Shown here: piece by piece, positions 46,659 through 54,919 of the stretch
How the letters are laid out: every line of letters starts with the position of its first letter
How positions within the stretch are numbered: position 1 is the first letter of the stretch
The notes under the pieces: model-generated
What the model saw: the letters and a program-made list of their open reading frames with translations, nothing else
Told to the model about the DNA's origin: nothing
Database searches by the model: none
NCBI GenBank assembly: GCA_964530335.1
Contig: CAZGYG010000002.1
Location: 55,053-119,052 of the forward strand
From: VGDP01 sp964530335
Lineage (GTDB): Bacteria > Pseudomonadota > Alphaproteobacteria > SP197
Reading direction: 5' to 3'
Length of the DNA stretch: 64,000 bases
Program-made: the position numbers and the translations under genes

Positions 46659-48124
46659 TGGCCCCGGAAACCGCCAGCCACGCGCCGGACGGCGCCGACC
46701 GCTTCCACGAGGAATGCGGCATCTTCGGCATTCTCGGCCATGCCGAGGCGGCGGCCCATACCGCGCTCGGCCTGCACGCCCTGCAGCACCGCGGTCAGGA
46801 GGCGTGCGGCATCGTCAGCTACGACGGCGAGCGGTTCCACGCCCATCGCGGGCTGGGCCTGGTCGGCGACAACTTCGGCTCCGAATCCGTCATCGCCCAG
46901 CTCAAGGGCGGCGCCGCGATCGGCCACAACCGCTACGCGACCACCGGCGAAACCATCATGCGCAACGTCCAGCCGCTGTTCGTCGACGTGGCCGACGGCG
47001 GTCTGGCCATCGCCCACAACGGCAACCTGACCAACGCCTACGAGCTGCGCCGCGACCTGGTGCGCCGGGGCAGCCTGTTCCAGTCCACCCTCGACACCGA
47101 GGTCATCGTCCACCTGACCGCGATCAGCGAACGCAAGGGCGTGGTGGCGCGCCTGATCGACGCGCTCGACCAGGTGATCGGCGCCTACGCCCTGGTCGCG
47201 CTGACCAACGACGCGCTGATCGGCGTGCGCGACCCCTACGGCGTCCGGCCCCTGGTGCTCGGCACGCTCGACGGCGCGACGATCCTCGCCTCCGAAAGCT
47301 GCGCGCTCGACATCCTTGGCGCGCGCCACGTGCGCGACATCGAACCCGGCGAGATGGTCATCGTGCGCCGCGACGGCATCGAGAGCGTGCGGCCGTTCCG
47401 CCGCCGGCCGTCGCGCTTCTGCGTGTTCGAGTACATCTACTTCGCCCGGCCGGACAGCCATGTGGAAGGCCGCAGCGTCTACGAGGCGCGCCGGCGCATG
47501 GGCTGCGAGCTCGCGCGCGAGATACCGACCGCGGCCGACGTCGTGGTGCCGGTGCCGGATTCCGGAGTCCCGGCGGCGATCGGCTACGCCGCCGAATCGG
47601 GCATCCCGTTCGACCTCGGCATCATCCGCAACCACTACGTCGGCCGCACCTTCATCGAGCCGAGCGACCGCATCCGGCACCTGGGCGTGCGCCTGAAGCA
47701 CAACGCCAACCGGAGCGGCCTGGCGGGGCGCCGCGTGATCCTGATCGACGACTCGATCGTGCGCGGCACGACGTCGATCAAGATCGTCGAGATGGTGCGC
47801 GCGGCCGGGGCCACCGAGGTCCACATGCGCGTCGCGAGTCCGCCGACGACGCACTCGTGCTTCTACGGCGTCGATACGCCCCGGCGCGAGGAGCTGCTCG
47901 CCGCGCGCATGACCGTGCCCGAAATGGCGCGCCACATCGGCGTCGACAGCCTGGCGTACCTGTCGATCGACGGGCTCTATCGGGCGTGCTTCGGCGGGAC
48001 GCGGGAACCGCAGGCGCCGATGTTCTGCGACGCCTGCTTGACCGGCGAGTACCCGATCGCCCTGGTCGATCGCGACGGCGGTTCGGACGGCGCCCAACTC
48101 TCCCTGCTCGACGACATCCGCTGA
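46658..48124 (+). CDS. purF: Amidophosphoribosyltransferase
   Basis: The 488-residue enzyme catalyses the first committed step of purine synthesis. A propeptide precedes the N-terminal nucleophile Cys (C20 in FHEECGIFGILG), and the glutaminase domain has HRGQEACGI and GHNRYATTGE. The PRPP-binding motif is VILIDDSIVRGTTS. Cysteines in TPRREEL...FCDACLTGEYP may bind a cluster as in Bacillus-type PurF. It begins on the last base of cvpA and ends overlapping the next SDR. Confidence 0.96.
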   Translation: MAPETASHAPDGADRFHEECGIFGILGHAEAAAHTALGLHALQHRGQEACGIVSYDGERFHAHRGLGLVGDNFGSESVIAQLKGGAAIGHNRYATTGETIMRNVQPLFVDVADGGLAIAHNGNLTNAYELRRDLVRRGSLFQSTLDTEVIVHLTAISERKGVVARLIDALDQVIGAYALVALTNDALIGVRDPYGVRPLVLGTLDGATILASESCALDILGARHVRDIEPGEMVIVRRDGIESVRPFRRRPSRFCVFEYIYFARPDSHVEGRSVYEARRRMGCELAREIPTAADVVVPVPDSGVPAAIGYAAESGIPFDLGIIRNHYVGRTFIEPSDRIRHLGVRLKHNANRSGLAGRRVILIDDSIVRGTTSIKIVEMVRAAGATEVHMRVASPPTTHSCFYGVDTPRREELLAARMTVPEMARHIGVDSLAYLSIDGLYRACFGGTREPQAPMFCDACLTGEYPIALVDRDGGSDGAQLSLLDDIR

Positions 48125-48837
48125 TGGCCGGCCGGCTCGCGGGTCGCGTCGCCCTGATCACCGGGGCGTCGCGCGGGATCGGCGCGGCCGTCGCCGAGCG
48201 TTTCGCGCGCGAGGGCGCCCACGTCGTGCTCGTGGCGCGCACGGTAGGCGGGCTCGAGGACGTCGACGACCGCGTGCGCGGGGCGGGCGGCACGGCGACG
48301 CTGGTTCCGCTCGACGTCACCGACACCGCCGGCATCGACCGATTGGGCAAGACACTGGCCGAACGCTACGGCCGGCTCGACGTGCTGGTCGGCAACGCGG
48401 CGATCCTGGGCGGGCTCGGCCCGCTCGGCCACGTCACGCCCGAACGCTGGGAACGGACGATGGCCGTCAATGTGACCGCCAACTGGTGGTTGATCCGCTG
48501 CCTGGAGCCGCTGCTGCGCGCCGCCGAGGCCGGCCGCGCCGTGTTCGTGACCTCGGGTGCCGCGCGCGGCGCCTTCGCCTATTGGGGGCCCTACGCCGCG
48601 AGCAAGGCGGCGCTCGAGGCCCTGGTGCGCACCTGGGCGGCCGAGACACGGCGCACCAGGCTGCGCGTCAACCTGCTCGATCCCGGCGTCGCGCGCACGG
48701 CGATGCGCGCCGAGGCCATGCCCGGCGAGGATCCGGCGACGCTGCCCGATCCGGCGCGGCTCGGCGACGCCTTCGTCGCGCTCGCCGAACCGGCGTGCAG
48801 CCAGCACGGCGAGGTCGTCTACGCCGGCGATGCGTAG
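48124..48837 (+). CDS. SDR-family oxidoreductase
   Basis: The 237-residue protein has VALITGASRGIGAAVAERFA, the NAA in VGNAAILGG (N-A-A instead of NAG), Ser in FVTSGAARG and Y-x-x-x-K in YAASKAALEAL. Its position after purF is shared with several Rhodospirillales-type genomes. The substrate is unknown. Its 3' end overlaps the 3' end of der on the other strand by 19 bp (48819-48837). Confidence 0.85.
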   Translation: MAGRLAGRVALITGASRGIGAAVAERFAREGAHVVLVARTVGGLEDVDDRVRGAGGTATLVPLDVTDTAGIDRLGKTLAERYGRLDVLVGNAAILGGLGPLGHVTPERWERTMAVNVTANWWLIRCLEPLLRAAEAGRAVFVTSGAARGAFAYWGPYAASKAALEALVRTWAAETRRTRLRVNLLDPGVARTAMRAEAMPGEDPATLPDPARLGDAFVALAEPACSQHGEVVYAGDA

Positions 48838-50177
48838 GGGTTGTGGCCGCGGCGCAGGCTGAGCCGGATCGGCACCCCCGGCAGGTCGAAGGGATCGCGC
48901 AGGCGGTTGATCAGGTAGCGCTGATAGCTCGCCGGCAGCGCGTCCGGCCGGTTGCCGAACAGGGCGAACGTCGGCGGCCGGGTCTTGGTCTGCACCATGT
49001 AGCGCAACTTGACACGCCGGCCGGCGACAGCGGGCGGCGGGTTCGCGGCGAGGGCGTCGGCGAGCCAGCGGTTGAGCCGGCCGGTGGTGACCTTGCGATT
49101 CCAGGCGCGGGACGCAGCGAACACGGCGGGCATCAACCGGGGCATTCCGCGGCCGGTCAGCGCCGAGAGCGTGACCACCGGCACGCCGCGGACGTCCGGC
49201 AGCCCGTGATCGATGGCGTGGCGCAGCCGCGCCAGCGCCGGCGCCGGATCATCGACCAGGTCCCACTTGTTGAGCGCGACGACGAGCGCCCGGCCCTCGT
49301 CCGCCACCAGCCCGGCCAGCGCCAGCTCCTGGCGGTCGAACGCCTGGGTCGCGTCGATGACGAGGACGACCACGTGCGCGAGTTCGAGCGCGCGCCGGGC
49401 GTCGGCGACGCTCGCGGTCTCGAGCGCCCCGCTCACGCGCGCGCGCCGGCGCATCCCGGCGGTATCGACCAGCCGCACCGCGCGGCCCTTCCAGGTCATG
49501 GGCGTGGTGACCGAATCGCGCGTGATGCCCGGTTCCGGACCGGTCAGGACCCGGTCGTGGCCGAGCAGCCGGTTGACCAGGGTCGACTTGCCGACGTTGG
49601 GCCGGCCGATCACGGCGAGCGCGAGCGGCCGGTCGGCGTCGTCGACGGGTCCGGCGGGTTCGGCCTCGGCCGCTTCGCCCGGCGCCTCGATCAGGGGCGC
49701 GAGGGCGTCGTAGAGCCCGCCGAGCCCCTGCCCGTGCTCGGCCGAGAGCGCGACCGGCGGGCCGAGTCCGAGCGCGTGGGCGTCGAGCACGCCGGCATCG
49801 GCCGCCCGGGATTCCGCCTTGTTGGCGATCAGCACCACCGGCGCCGCCTGGCGCCGGAGCTCGCGGGCGAAGTCGCGGTCGAGCGGCGTGAGCCCGGTCC
49901 GCGCATCGACGACCAGCAGCACCGCGTCGGCCCCGGCGGCGGCGGCGAACGACCGCGCGCTCATGCGCCCGGCGAGCGATCGGGGGTCGGCCTCCTCGAG
50001 CCCGGCGGTGTCGATCACCCGGAAGCGTAGCGGTCCGAGCCGGCCCTGGCCTTCACGCCAGTCGCGGGTGACGCCGGGGCTCGCATCGACGATGGCGAGC
50101 CGCCGCCCGACCAGACGGTTGAACAGGGTCGACTTGCCCACGTTGGGCCGGCCGACGATGACCACTGTCGCGGCCAT
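48819..50177 (-). CDS. der: Ribosome-associated GTPase Der (EngA)
   Basis: The 452-residue protein has two consecutive GTPase domains: GRPNVGKSTLFNRL with DTAGLEE and NKAE-type VLIANKAE in the first, and GRPNVGKSTLVNRL with DTAGMRRRARV and LNKWD in the second. The C-terminal KH-like domain contains RVKLRYMVQTKTRPPTFALFGNRPD. It is essential for 50S subunit maturation. It is downstream of bamB on the same strand after 6 bp, an order shared by many proteobacteria. Confidence 0.97.
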   Translation of the reverse strand: MAATVVIVGRPNVGKSTLFNRLVGRRLAIVDASPGVTRDWREGQGRLGPLRFRVIDTAGLEEADPRSLAGRMSARSFAAAAGADAVLLVVDARTGLTPLDRDFARELRRQAAPVVLIANKAESRAADAGVLDAHALGLGPPVALSAEHGQGLGGLYDALAPLIEAPGEAAEAEPAGPVDDADRPLALAVIGRPNVGKSTLVNRLLGHDRVLTGPEPGITRDSVTTPMTWKGRAVRLVDTAGMRRRARVSGALETASVADARRALELAHVVVLVIDATQAFDRQELALAGLVADEGRALVVALNKWDLVDDPAPALARLRHAIDHGLPDVRGVPVVTLSALTGRGMPRLMPAVFAASRAWNRKVTTGRLNRWLADALAANPPPAVAGRRVKLRYMVQTKTRPPTFALFGNRPDALPASYQRYLINRLRDPFDLPGVPIRLSLRRGHNPYASPA

Positions 50178-50183
50178 CGCCCA

Positions 50184-51515
50184 TCAGCGCAGCGCGATGA
50201 GCCGGGCCGAGCGCGTGAGCAGATAGACGGCGCCGCCGGCCGCGATCGGCGCGACGTCGATGCCGTCGCCCACGTCGAGGCGGCCCAGGATGCGTCCGTC
50301 GTAGGGCGAGACCGCGATGACCTGCCCGTCCGATCCGGCGAGAATGAGCCGGTCGCTGACCAGGATCGGGCCGGCCCAGGCCACGGCCCCGCTGCGGTCC
50401 TCGGCGTCCTCGTAGCGGGGCAACTGCTGGATCCAGCGCACCCGCCCGTCCTCCCAGACGAAGCAATAGAGCAGGTCCTCCTCGTCGACGACGTAGACGT
50501 AGTCGCCGGCGGTCCACGGTGTCTGGACGCTGGAGATGTCGACGTCCCAGACGACGACGCCGGTGCGCACGTCGATCGCCGCGAGCCGCCCGCCGTAGCT
50601 GCCGGCGAACACCCGGCCGCGGTCGATCACCGGGTCGCCGTTGATGTCGTTGATGGCCGCCAACGACTGGGCGGTGTTGGCGTAGCTGAGCGAATCGGTC
50701 CACGCCACGGTGCCGTTCTCGATGCGCAGCGCGTAAAGCTCGCTCGACGAGTACGCGACGACGACCGCGTCGGCCGCGACCGCCGGGCTGGCGCCGCCGA
50801 GCAGGCCGGCGGATTCCTCGATGCCGCGATGCTGCCACAGCACCTCGCCGCTCGCCGCGTCCAGCACCGTGAGCTGGTTGTCGGTCGAGACGGCGAACAC
50901 GCGGCCCTGGCTGAACGTGGGCGCCGCGCGCAGCGGCGGGCCGATGCGCCGCCGCCACAGTTCCTGGCCGGTGCGGCCGTCGAGCGCGATGATTTCGCCG
51001 TAGCCGGTCGCCGCGAACAGCCGGCCCTGGCCGAAGGCGATGCCGCCGCCGAGGCCGCCGTCGTCGTCGTCCTCGGGCGTCGTCGCGACGCGCCAGATGC
51101 GCCGTCCGTCCTGGGCCGAGAACGCGGCGACGTCGCCGTCGGCGTCCATGACGAAGACGGCGCCGAGCGCGACCACGGGCGTGGAGAGGATGCGGGCCGA
51201 GTCGGAATCGCCGGCGCCGGCGTCGGCGCGCCACGCCGGCCTGAGCGCCCCCGGCACCGCCACGTGGTACATGGCGTGGTTGGCGACGCCGCCCGACTGC
51301 GGCCAATTGGGCGTCGGCATGGGCGCCGGCAGGCGCACCGCCACGTCGGCCAGCCCCGGGTCGGGCTTGAGCGAGCGCTCGAGCAGCATGATCGGAATCC
51401 GGTCGCCCGGCAGGGGCGGCGCCTCGGGTTTGCCGAGCCAATCCGGGGTCAGGCTGTCGCACGCGCCGAGCGCGAGCGACGCGGCGACGAAGGCAAGGAC
51501 GCGGCGGCCGATCAC
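50184..51515 (-). CDS. bamB: Outer-membrane assembly lipoprotein BamB
   Basis: The 443-residue protein begins with a GTG and a lipoprotein signal peptide (LAFVAASLALGAC, Cys at about 19). It is an eight-bladed PQQ-type beta propeller with repeated D-G-R/T-G...W-R/W-V blade motifs such as DARTGQELWRR-like GRTGQELWRRRIG and TGVVVWDVDI. It is the propeller scaffold of the BAM complex. The start overlaps the YfgM-like stop (GTGA). Confidence 0.9.
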   Translation of the reverse strand: MIGRRVLAFVAASLALGACDSLTPDWLGKPEAPPLPGDRIPIMLLERSLKPDPGLADVAVRLPAPMPTPNWPQSGGVANHAMYHVAVPGALRPAWRADAGAGDSDSARILSTPVVALGAVFVMDADGDVAAFSAQDGRRIWRVATTPEDDDDGGLGGGIAFGQGRLFAATGYGEIIALDGRTGQELWRRRIGPPLRAAPTFSQGRVFAVSTDNQLTVLDAASGEVLWQHRGIEESAGLLGGASPAVAADAVVVAYSSSELYALRIENGTVAWTDSLSYANTAQSLAAINDINGDPVIDRGRVFAGSYGGRLAAIDVRTGVVVWDVDISSVQTPWTAGDYVYVVDEEDLLYCFVWEDGRVRWIQQLPRYEDAEDRSGAVAWAGPILVSDRLILAGSDGQVIAVSPYDGRILGRLDVGDGIDVAPIAAGGAVYLLTRSARLIALR

Positions 51516-52162
51516 GGGGCGCCACCCAGCGCCACGGCGAGCTCGGCCGCCCTGGCGCGCAGGCCCGCGGGCACCCCGGCATCCCCGGCGAGGGCTTCGA
51601 AGATGGCGCGCGCCCCGGCGTTGTCCCCGGCGCGCAGGGCGAGCAGGCCTTCGAGTTCCCGCGCCGAGCCCGCGAGGAGCGAGTCGCCTTCGAGGAGCGG
51701 CGCGAGCCGCGCGCGGACCTCGGCCGGATCCCCGTCGTCGACCAGGAGCCGCGCCCCGGCCAGCCGCGCGAGATCGCGCAGGAAACCGTCGGCGCCGCCG
51801 TCGGCGGCGAGGGCATCGAGCGCGGCCAGCGCCGCGTCGCGCTGCCCCGCCGACGCCAGGGCCTGGCCGGCGCTCAACCGGGCGAGGTCCGGGTAGCCTC
51901 CTGGCGCGGCCTCGGACTGGGCCAGGAACATCGCGGCCGCCTGGTCGACCTCGCCGGCGTCCAGCAGCGCCATGGCGTCCAGGAACGCGGCCCCCGCCGC
52001 GGCCCGGCGCGAGGCCTGCCAATCCCGCCAGCCCGCGAAGGCCGCCGCCGCGAGCGCCACGACGATGGCCGCGCCGATGGCGTACTTGCCCCAGCGTCGC
52101 CACAGGCGTTGCAGCTCGTCCTTGCGGACGTCCTCGTCGACTTCGCGGAAGATGTCGGCCAC
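51512..52162 (-). CDS. YfgM-like tetratricopeptide membrane protein
   Basis: The 216-residue protein starts with a GTG, has a cytoplasmic tail (FREVDEDVRKDELQRLWRRWGK), one transmembrane helix (YAIGAAIVVALAAAAFAGW) and a periplasmic helical TPR-like region (about 50-216). The TPR_21/YfgM family lies upstream of bamB, as here. In E. coli YfgM is an ancillary SecYEG/SurA-linked chaperone. Local Ala/Asp richness prevents precise repeat assignment. Confidence 0.82.
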   Translation of the reverse strand: MADIFREVDEDVRKDELQRLWRRWGKYAIGAAIVVALAAAAFAGWRDWQASRRAAAGAAFLDAMALLDAGEVDQAAAMFLAQSEAAPGGYPDLARLSAGQALASAGQRDAALAALDALAADGGADGFLRDLARLAGARLLVDDGDPAEVRARLAPLLEGDSLLAGSARELEGLLALRAGDNAGARAIFEALAGDAGVPAGLRARAAELAVALGGAP

Positions 52163-52240
52163 GTGGCTGTCCTACGGAACCTCGGAGCGGGCTAACTTAG
52201 CGACGCGAGGGGCGCTCGACAACGCGGCCGACGACGTGGC

Positions 52241-52789
52241 TCAATAGCGCCACTTGATCGAACAGCCGACGCTCGGGGTCTGGTGCTCCGGGCCGCGCCC
52301 GCCGCGCGCCACCGCGGCCATGGCCTCGTAGAGCTCGCGCCGGGCACCCGGCACCGGGTCCATGCGCGATTCGTCGAGCCGGCCCCGATACTGCAGCCCA
52401 AGCCCGCCGTCGAAGCCGTAGAAATCGGGGGTGCAGATCGCCCCGTAGGCCCGCGCCACGTCCTGGCTCTCGTCGTGGAGGTAAGGGAACGGGAAGGCCA
52501 TGCGCCGGGCCAACGCCGCCATTTCCTGGAAGCTATCCTCGGGATACTGCGTCGCGTCGTTCGACGAGATCGCGACGCTGCCGACGCCGAGCGCCGCGAG
52601 GTCGCGCGCGTCGCGCGCGATGCGGTCGAGCACGGCCTTGACGTAGGGGCAATGGTTGCAGATGAACATGACCAGCGTGCCCTTCGCCCCGCGCACGTCG
52701 GCGAGGGCGTAGCTGCGCCCGTCGGTCGCCGGCAAGGTGAAGTCCGGCGCCCGCCAGCCGAAATCGCAGATGTCCGCCTTTGCCGCCAT
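52241..52789 (-). CDS. Thioredoxin-fold (AhpC/TSA-like) protein
   Basis: The 182-residue protein resembles thioredoxin-family proteins with the C-x-x-C sequence CNHCPYVK at about 45-52, preceded by TLVMFICN, and PDFTLPATDGRSYALADV at the N-terminus. Such CNHCPYV proteins are peroxiredoxin/TlpA-like oxidoreductases of unknown substrate. No signal peptide is seen, so it should be cytoplasmic. The C-terminus ends SVGCSIKWRY, a family hallmark. Confidence 0.82.
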   Translation of the reverse strand: MAAKADICDFGWRAPDFTLPATDGRSYALADVRGAKGTLVMFICNHCPYVKAVLDRIARDARDLAALGVGSVAISSNDATQYPEDSFQEMAALARRMAFPFPYLHDESQDVARAYGAICTPDFYGFDGGLGLQYRGRLDESRMDPVPGARRELYEAMAAVARGGRGPEHQTPSVGCSIKWRY

Positions 52790-52823
52790 GGCCGTGCCTC
52801 CTCGTGGTCGCGTAGGCTACCCC

Positions 52824-53195
52824 ATGCCCTTGGGTGAATGGTGGCACGGTTACCGCGCGTTCTGGCCCTATTATGTGGGCGAGCACCGCAAGCCCGCCAA
52901 CCGCCTGCTGCACTTCGGCGGGACGACGCTTGCGGTCGTCTCTCTTGGGCTCGGCATCGCGCACGACCCTTGGTTCCTGGCCGCCGTGCCCATCGCCGGC
53001 TACGGCCCGGCATGGCTCGGCCACTTCGCCGTCGAGCGCAACCGCCCCGCGACGTTCCGCCGGCCGTTCTACAGCCTGATCGGGGACTTTCACATGTACG
53101 CCCTGATGTGGGCCGGACGGATGGACCGCGAGATCGAACGCCTGGGGCGTGACGGCCGGCTCCCTGCTCCCGCGCGATCGCTCGATCCGCGATAA
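52824..53195 (+). CDS. DUF962 (Mpo1/YGL010w-like) membrane protein
   Basis: The 123-residue protein matches the DUF962 family: WHGYRAFWPYYVGEHRKPANRLLHFGGTTLA with the conserved H-x3-N-R-x2-H pattern, then two hydrophobic segments and YSLIGDFHMYALMWAG with GDFxM. Yeast Mpo1 is an iron-dependent dioxygenase acting on 2-hydroxy fatty acids; the conserved His residues are present here. It is divergent from the thioredoxin-fold gene, 34 bp between starts. Confidence 0.85.
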   Translation: MPLGEWWHGYRAFWPYYVGEHRKPANRLLHFGGTTLAVVSLGLGIAHDPWFLAAVPIAGYGPAWLGHFAVERNRPATFRRPFYSLIGDFHMYALMWAGRMDREIERLGRDGRLPAPARSLDPR

Positions 53196-53272
53196 GGCAT
53201 TGATTGGCTTGAAGTACCGCCACTCATGCGGGAACGATCGCGCAACGTGCCGCTGATTCGGGTCGATAAGCC

Positions 53273-53303
53273 TTGAAAATTCATCCCAAAAATGGGATAT
53301 AGT
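53273..53303 (+). promoter_or_regulatory. Promoter of TA module 1 with operator palindrome
   Basis: TTGAAA (53273-53278), a 19-bp spacer and TATAGT (53298-53303). The perfect inverted repeat ATCCCA-AAAA-TGGGAT (53283-53298) sits between -35 and -10, the expected place for antitoxin autorepression. Confidence 0.6.
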
Positions 53304-53306
53304 GCC

Positions 53307-53691
53307 ATGGCTCGCCCGGTGTCCCAAGGCGAGAAGCCGCTCGACTGGGTGGGCTCGTCCAAGAAGGATTTCCTCGGCTTTCCCGCGGCGGTGAAGGACG
53401 AGATGGGCTAACGCTCTCGGGCTTGCGCAGTTCGGTGGCAAGCACCCTTCCGCCAAGCCATGGAAGGGCGAGGGGCCGGGCGTCTTCGAGCTGGTCGAGG
53501 ACCACCGCGGCGACACGTACCGGGCGGTTTACACGGTGCGTTTCAAGGAGGTCATGTACGTGCTGCACGCCTTCCAGAAGAAGGCGCCCAGGGGGATCAA
53601 GACGGCCCGGACCGACGTCGATCTGGTCGGGCGACGGTTGAAGATCGCGCAACAGGATTACGAGGCCCGCCATGGCGAAGGGACGCGCTGA
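53307..53691 (+). pseudogene. HigB/Gp49-like toxin, frameshifted
   Basis: The reading frame starts at the ATG at 53307 (RPVSQGEKPLDWVGSSKKDFLGFP) and hits TAA at 53409-53411. Removing the extra A there restores GYALGLAQFGGKHPSAKPWKG, then FELVEDHRGDTYRAVYTVRF, YVLHAFQKKAPRGIKT and an end at 53691, an almost complete RelE/HigB (phage Gp49-like, DUF891) toxin of about 127 residues. The total length is 3n+1, confirming a single-base lesion. The antitoxin start lies 20 bp before its end. As read, the toxin is a 34-residue fragment. Confidence 0.8.
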
Positions 53692-54025
53692 ATCGACGGA
53701 AGCGGGTGATCCGATCATCCGTGGCACCGGTAACGTGTTCGCCGATCTCGGCTATGTCGATGCCGAGGAGCGTCAGACCAAGCTGCGTCTCGCTCACGCG
53801 ATCAACGGCGTGCTCGCCGGACGGCGGCTGACCCAGGCGGCAACCGCCGAGAAGCTTGGCATCAACCAGCCGAAGGTGTCGGCGCTGGCCAATTACAAGC
53901 TCGACGGCTTCTCGGTAGAGCGCCTGATGAGGTTTCTGACCGCGCTCGATCAGGATGTCGAGATCGTCATTAGGAAGAAGCCACGGTCGCGCCACGCGGC
54001 GCGCATCTCGGTCGTCGCGGCCTGA
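53672..54025 (+). CDS. XRE-family antitoxin (HigA-like), module 1
   Basis: The 117-residue protein carries an XRE helix-turn-helix: LRLAHAINGVLAGRRLTQAATAEKLGINQPKVSALANYKLDGFSVERLMRFLTALD at about 40-95. The N-terminal GDPIIRGTGNVFADLGYVDAEERQTK segment is typical of the antitoxin partner of Gp49-like toxins. Its ORF is intact while the toxin before it is frameshifted, a common state of decaying TA modules. It probably represses the upstream palindrome. Confidence 0.85.
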   Translation: MAKGRAESTEAGDPIIRGTGNVFADLGYVDAEERQTKLRLAHAINGVLAGRRLTQAATAEKLGINQPKVSALANYKLDGFSVERLMRFLTALDQDVEIVIRKKPRSRHAARISVVAA

Positions 54026-54086
54026 CGCCACGCCATCGCGGATCGATCGACATCGCCGTCGCCCGGCTCGCTACTCCGCGAATGGC

Positions 54087-54115
54087 TTGACAACATTCCA
54101 TTGATGGAATATATC
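54087..54115 (+). promoter_or_regulatory. Promoter of TA module 2 with operator palindrome
   Basis: TTGACA (54087-54092), a 17-bp spacer and TATATC (54110-54115). The perfect inverted repeat ATTCCA-TTGA-TGGAAT (54095-54110) fills the spacer and reaches the -10. It differs from the module 1 palindrome by one base pair per arm. Confidence 0.75.
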
Positions 54116-54120
54116 TAACC

Positions 54121-54483
54121 ATGAGTTGGGACGTCGAATACACGGACGAATTCGGCGTCTGGTGGGCCGCACTGTCGGCGCATGAACAGGAGGACGTTGC
54201 CGCCACCGTCGAGCTTCTCGGAGAGCAAGGGCCTCACCTACGGTTCCCCTACTCGTCCGGCATCGGGCGGTCACGCCACCGTCACATGCGCGAGTTGCGC
54301 GTGCAGAGCGGTGGCAAACCCATCCGCATCATTTTTGCCTTCGATCCGAGACGATCGGCGATCCTGCTGATCGGAGGCAACAAGACGGGCGATGACCGGT
54401 TCTATGAGAGAATCGTGCCACTCGCCGACAAGCTCTACGACGAACACCTCGAAGAGTTGAAAAAGGAAGGATTGATCGAATGA
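54121..54483 (+). CDS. HigB/Gp49-like toxin, module 2
   Basis: The 120-residue protein is a RelE/ParE-superfamily toxin of the Gp49 type: MSWDVEYTDEFGVWWAALSAHEQEDVAATVELL, LRFPYSSGIGRSRHRHMRELRVQSGGKPIRIIFAFDPRRSAILLIGG and GDDRFYERIVPLADKLYDEHLEEL. Family members usually cleave mRNA on the ribosome. It lies 5 bp downstream of the -10 hexamer, so the transcript may be nearly leaderless. Its stop overlaps the antitoxin ATG (ATGA). Confidence 0.88.
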   Translation: MSWDVEYTDEFGVWWAALSAHEQEDVAATVELLGEQGPHLRFPYSSGIGRSRHRHMRELRVQSGGKPIRIIFAFDPRRSAILLIGGNKTGDDRFYERIVPLADKLYDEHLEELKKEGLIE

Positions 54484-54890
54484 GCGGCCGCCGTACCTTC
54501 AGCGACCTTGCGAAAGAGTTCACACCGGAGCGCCGCAGGCGCGTTGAAGCAAAAAAGGCCGCGCTGCGGGCCGCCATGCCGCTTCACGAGTTACGCCGGG
54601 CCCGCGCCATGACTCAGAAGGCGCTAGGCGAGACGCTGAGAGTTAACCAGCCGGCAATCGCCAAAATCGAACGGCGAACGGACATGTACGTCTCGAACCT
54701 GCGCTCGTACATCGAGGCCATGGGCGGACGGCTCAAAATTGTCGCATCGTTTCCGGAAGGCGATGTCGCCATAACGAACTTCTCAGAGGCCGGCGATCTT
54801 TTCGATGCGGACGTCGCGGCGATTGCCGCTGCCGAGGCGCCGGCGGAGGCAGTGGCGTTCGACAACGAGATGGAAGGCGAGGATGCGTGA
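54480..54890 (+). CDS. XRE-family antitoxin, module 2
   Basis: The 136-residue protein has an XRE helix-turn-helix at about 38-92: LHELRRARAMTQKALGETLRVNQPAIAKIERRTDMYVSNLRSYIEAMGG. A basic N-terminal helix (ERRRRVEAKKAALRAAM) precedes it, and an acidic C-terminal tail may neutralise the toxin. Third-position GC is lower than in the housekeeping genes, suggesting acquisition. Its stop lies 30 bp from the convergent guaA end. Confidence 0.88.
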   Translation: MSGRRTFSDLAKEFTPERRRRVEAKKAALRAAMPLHELRRARAMTQKALGETLRVNQPAIAKIERRTDMYVSNLRSYIEAMGGRLKIVASFPEGDVAITNFSEAGDLFDADVAAIAAAEAPAEAVAFDNEMEGEDA

Positions 54891-54919
54891 GCCTTCCGAC
54901 GCCGCGGTCTGGCGTTGCC

